This document shows positions 61,262 through 64,000 of a DNA stretch of 64,000 bases, piece by piece (the first letter of the stretch is position 1; each line of letters starts with the position of its first letter). The translations under genes and the position numbers were made by a program. This DNA comes from Micromonospora sp. WMMD1120 (GTDB taxonomy: Bacteria > Actinomycetota > Actinomycetes > Mycobacteriales > Micromonosporaceae), in contig NZ_JARUBO010000005.1 of assembly GCF_029626235.1 (NCBI RefSeq), forward strand, positions 5,614,001 to 5,678,000. The letters run 5' to 3'. The notes under the pieces are model-generated. The model was not told the DNA's origin, searched no databases, and worked only from the letters and a program-made list of their open reading frames with translations.

Positions 61262-62536
61262 TCACGCCGCCACCGGCCCGGACATCCGCCGGAACACCAT
61301 CGCCGACTGGAAACCGCCGAATCCGCTGCCCACCGACAGGGCCACGTCCACCGGGACCTCACGCGCCTCGTTCGGCACGTAGTCCAGGTCGCACTCCGGG
61401 TCCCGGGTACTCCAGTTCGCCGTCGGCGGCACCACACCGAACTCGATGGCGAGCGCGCAGGCGGCCATCTCGATCGACCCGATCGCACCGAGCGAGTGCC
61501 CGACCATCGACTTGATCGAGCTGATCGGCACCCGGTACGCGGCCTGGCCGAGCGCCCGTTTGAACGCCGCCGTCTCGTGCCTGTCGTTCTGCCGGGTGCC
61601 CGAGCCGTGCGCGCTGATGTAGGAAACCTGCTCGGGCATGATCCGGCCCTGCGTGAGGGCGTCGGTGACGGCCAGACTCATCTCCAGCCCGTCTGGGCGC
61701 AGCCCGGTCATGTGGTAGCCGTTGCTCCGGCTGGCGTAGCCGGCCACCTCGCAGTAGATGTGCGCCCCCCGGCGCAGGGCGTGCCCGGCCTCCTCCAGCA
61801 CGAGCACCGCGGCGCCCTCGGCCAGCACGAACCCGTGCCGGTCGGCGTCGAAGGGGCGGGAGGCGTGCGCCGGGTCGTCGTTGTCCGGGCTGGTCGCCTT
61901 GATCGCGTCGAACGAGGCCACGGTGACCGGTGAGATCGGCGAGTCGGACGCGCCGGCCAGCATCACGTCCGCCTCACCGTCCACGATGAGCTGGTGGGCG
62001 TACCCGATCGCGTCGATGCCGGAGGTGCAGCCGGTGGACACCACCTGCGCCGGGCCGTGCAGACCGTGCCGGCAGGCCACGTCGGCGGCCAGGCTGCTGG
62101 GCACCAACGCCTGGTAGAGGTACGGGCCGCCGCGCTCCGCGTCGACCAGCCAGCGCCGGCCGTGCTCGCTGACCGTGACGTACTCCTGCTCCAGCGCCAT
62201 CGTGCCGCCCACGGCGGTGCCCAGCACCACCCCGGCCCGGTCCCGCTGCGCGTCGGTGAGCGCCAACTGGGCGTCGGCGACCGCCTCCGCGGAGCAGGCC
62301 AGCGCGAACTGCACGTACCGGTCGGCCCGGCGTCGTTCGGCAGCGGTGAGCCCGGCGGCGACCGGGTCGAAGTCGCACTCGGCGGCGATCTGCGAGCGGA
62401 ACGCCGACGGGTCGAAGAAGCTGATCCGCCGGGTGGCGGTCCGCCCCTCGGTGATGGTCTTCCAGAAGCGGTCCCGGCTGGCGCCGCCCGGGGCGACCAC
62501 TCCCACCCCGGTCACCACCGTGCGGCGCCCGGTCAT
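61262..62536 (-). CDS. Type II PKS ketosynthase (KS-alpha)
   Basis: A 424-aa decarboxylative condensing enzyme. Catalytic Cys170 is in [18 protein letters not shown], with His in [11 protein letters not shown] and His in [14 protein letters not shown]. The sequence is of the WhiE/spore pigment type, which makes a long unreduced poly-beta-ketone (probably C24). AGAGGTG lies 5 nt before the ATG. With CLF, ACP and aromatase it makes the minimal PKS. Confidence 0.96.
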   Translation of the reverse strand: MTGRRTVVTGVGVVAPGGASRDRFWKTITEGRTATRRISFFDPSAFRSQIAAECDFDPVAAGLTAAERRRADRYVQFALACSAEAVADAQLALTDAQRDRAGVVLGTAVGGTMALEQEYVTVSEHGRRWLVDAERGGPYLYQALVPSSLAADVACRHGLHGPAQVVSTGCTSGIDAIGYAHQLIVDGEADVMLAGASDSPISPVTVASFDAIKATSPDNDDPAHASRPFDADRHGFVLAEGAAVLVLEEAGHALRRGAHIYCEVAGYASRSNGYHMTGLRPDGLEMSLAVTDALTQGRIMPEQVSYISAHGSGTRQNDRHETAAFKRALGQAAYRVPISSIKSMVGHSLGAIGSIEMAACALAIEFGVVPPTANWSTRDPECDLDYVPNEAREVPVDVALSVGSGFGGFQSAMVFRRMSGPVAA

Positions 62537-62591
62537 GGTGTCACCTCTGTTCGCGACTGCGGGGCTCGCAAACCCGGCTCACTCCTCGCGC

Positions 62592-64000
<1,409 letters not shown>

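Overview
The window is high-GC DNA (roughly 70-75% by eye) from a filamentous actinomycete, most likely Micromonosporaceae (Micromonospora-like). The clues are an Lsr2 nucleoid protein, a HAIR heat-shock operator in front of lon, a ZTP-type riboswitch in front of glyA, a Bkd branched-chain 2-oxoacid dehydrogenase operon, WhiE-like type II polyketide genes, and several dispersed palindromic repeats. This placement is inferred from gene content; no rRNA or other marker gene is present.

Layout. 1-14,250 is mostly housekeeping and stress functions: the 3' end of a DEAD-box RNA helicase, DoxX, Lon with its HspR operator, Mn-catalase, a divergent two-component pair, Lsr2, secreted and unknown proteins, a four-gene Asp23/AmaP envelope operon, FKBP isomerase, a STAS anti-anti-sigma factor and a lipoprotein L,D-transpeptidase. 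14,935-19,807 holds exported sugar-processing proteins and a beta-helix protein. 19,912-24,089 is the bkd operon with a divergent Lrp/AsnC regulator. 24,100-30,458 holds a LigD polymerase domain, a phosphatase, NAD(P)H-hydrate dehydratase, hemerythrin, an SDR, riboswitch-glyA and a DUF5703 protein.

30,515-42,387 is accessory: a 4-hydroxymandelate-oxidase-like flavoenzyme, an unusual HSL-type hydrolase, an unusual P450, two SGNH hydrolases, an acyl-CoA ligase with an MFS exporter, an APH-type kinase, a sialidase-like propeller and a broken secreted-repeat gene. An IS30-family element (about 42,490-43,620) sits inside a palindromic repeat.

43,744-57,121 is the most interesting part. It is a tightly overlapping minus-strand operon: two ACPs, a ketosynthase lacking one catalytic His, an atypical chain-length-factor-like protein, an AMP-ligase, a canonical ketosynthase, a 4-hydroxymandelate-synthase-like dioxygenase, a 2OG/Fe(II) oxygenase, a DUF3050 (heme-oxygenase-like fold) protein, a TPP-dependent E1 alpha/beta pair without E2/E3, and a circularly permuted ATP-grasp ligase. 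A phosphopantetheinyl transferase and a second AMP-ligase lie at its head. No ketoreductase or dehydratase is visible. I infer an aromatic-acyl pathway: 4-hydroxyphenylpyruvate to hydroxymandelate (HmaS-like), to hydroxybenzoylformate (HmO-like), then an E1-generated aryl-acyl or aryl-aldehyde unit handed to ACP/KS and possibly amidated by the ATP-grasp enzyme. Three tandem eight-residue mini-ORFs, each overlapping the last as TGATG, separate the E1 alpha and beta genes.

57,384-about 59,620 looks like inserted, less GC-rich DNA: a regulator remnant, then an ECF41-type sigma factor and its partner oxidoreductase behind a near-consensus ECF41 promoter. 59,558-64,000 is a WhiE/spore-pigment-like type II PKS operon on the minus strand: biotin carboxylase end, a fused ACP-aromatase/cyclase, cupin, KS-alpha, CLF and an ABM-family cyclase/monooxygenase. 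It continues beyond the right edge.

Dispersed elements include three C-tract / palindrome / G-tract repeats (about 27,450; 42,390-43,743 split by the IS; 53,320), each at a gene 3' end, and a perfect 17-bp inverted repeat after glyA.
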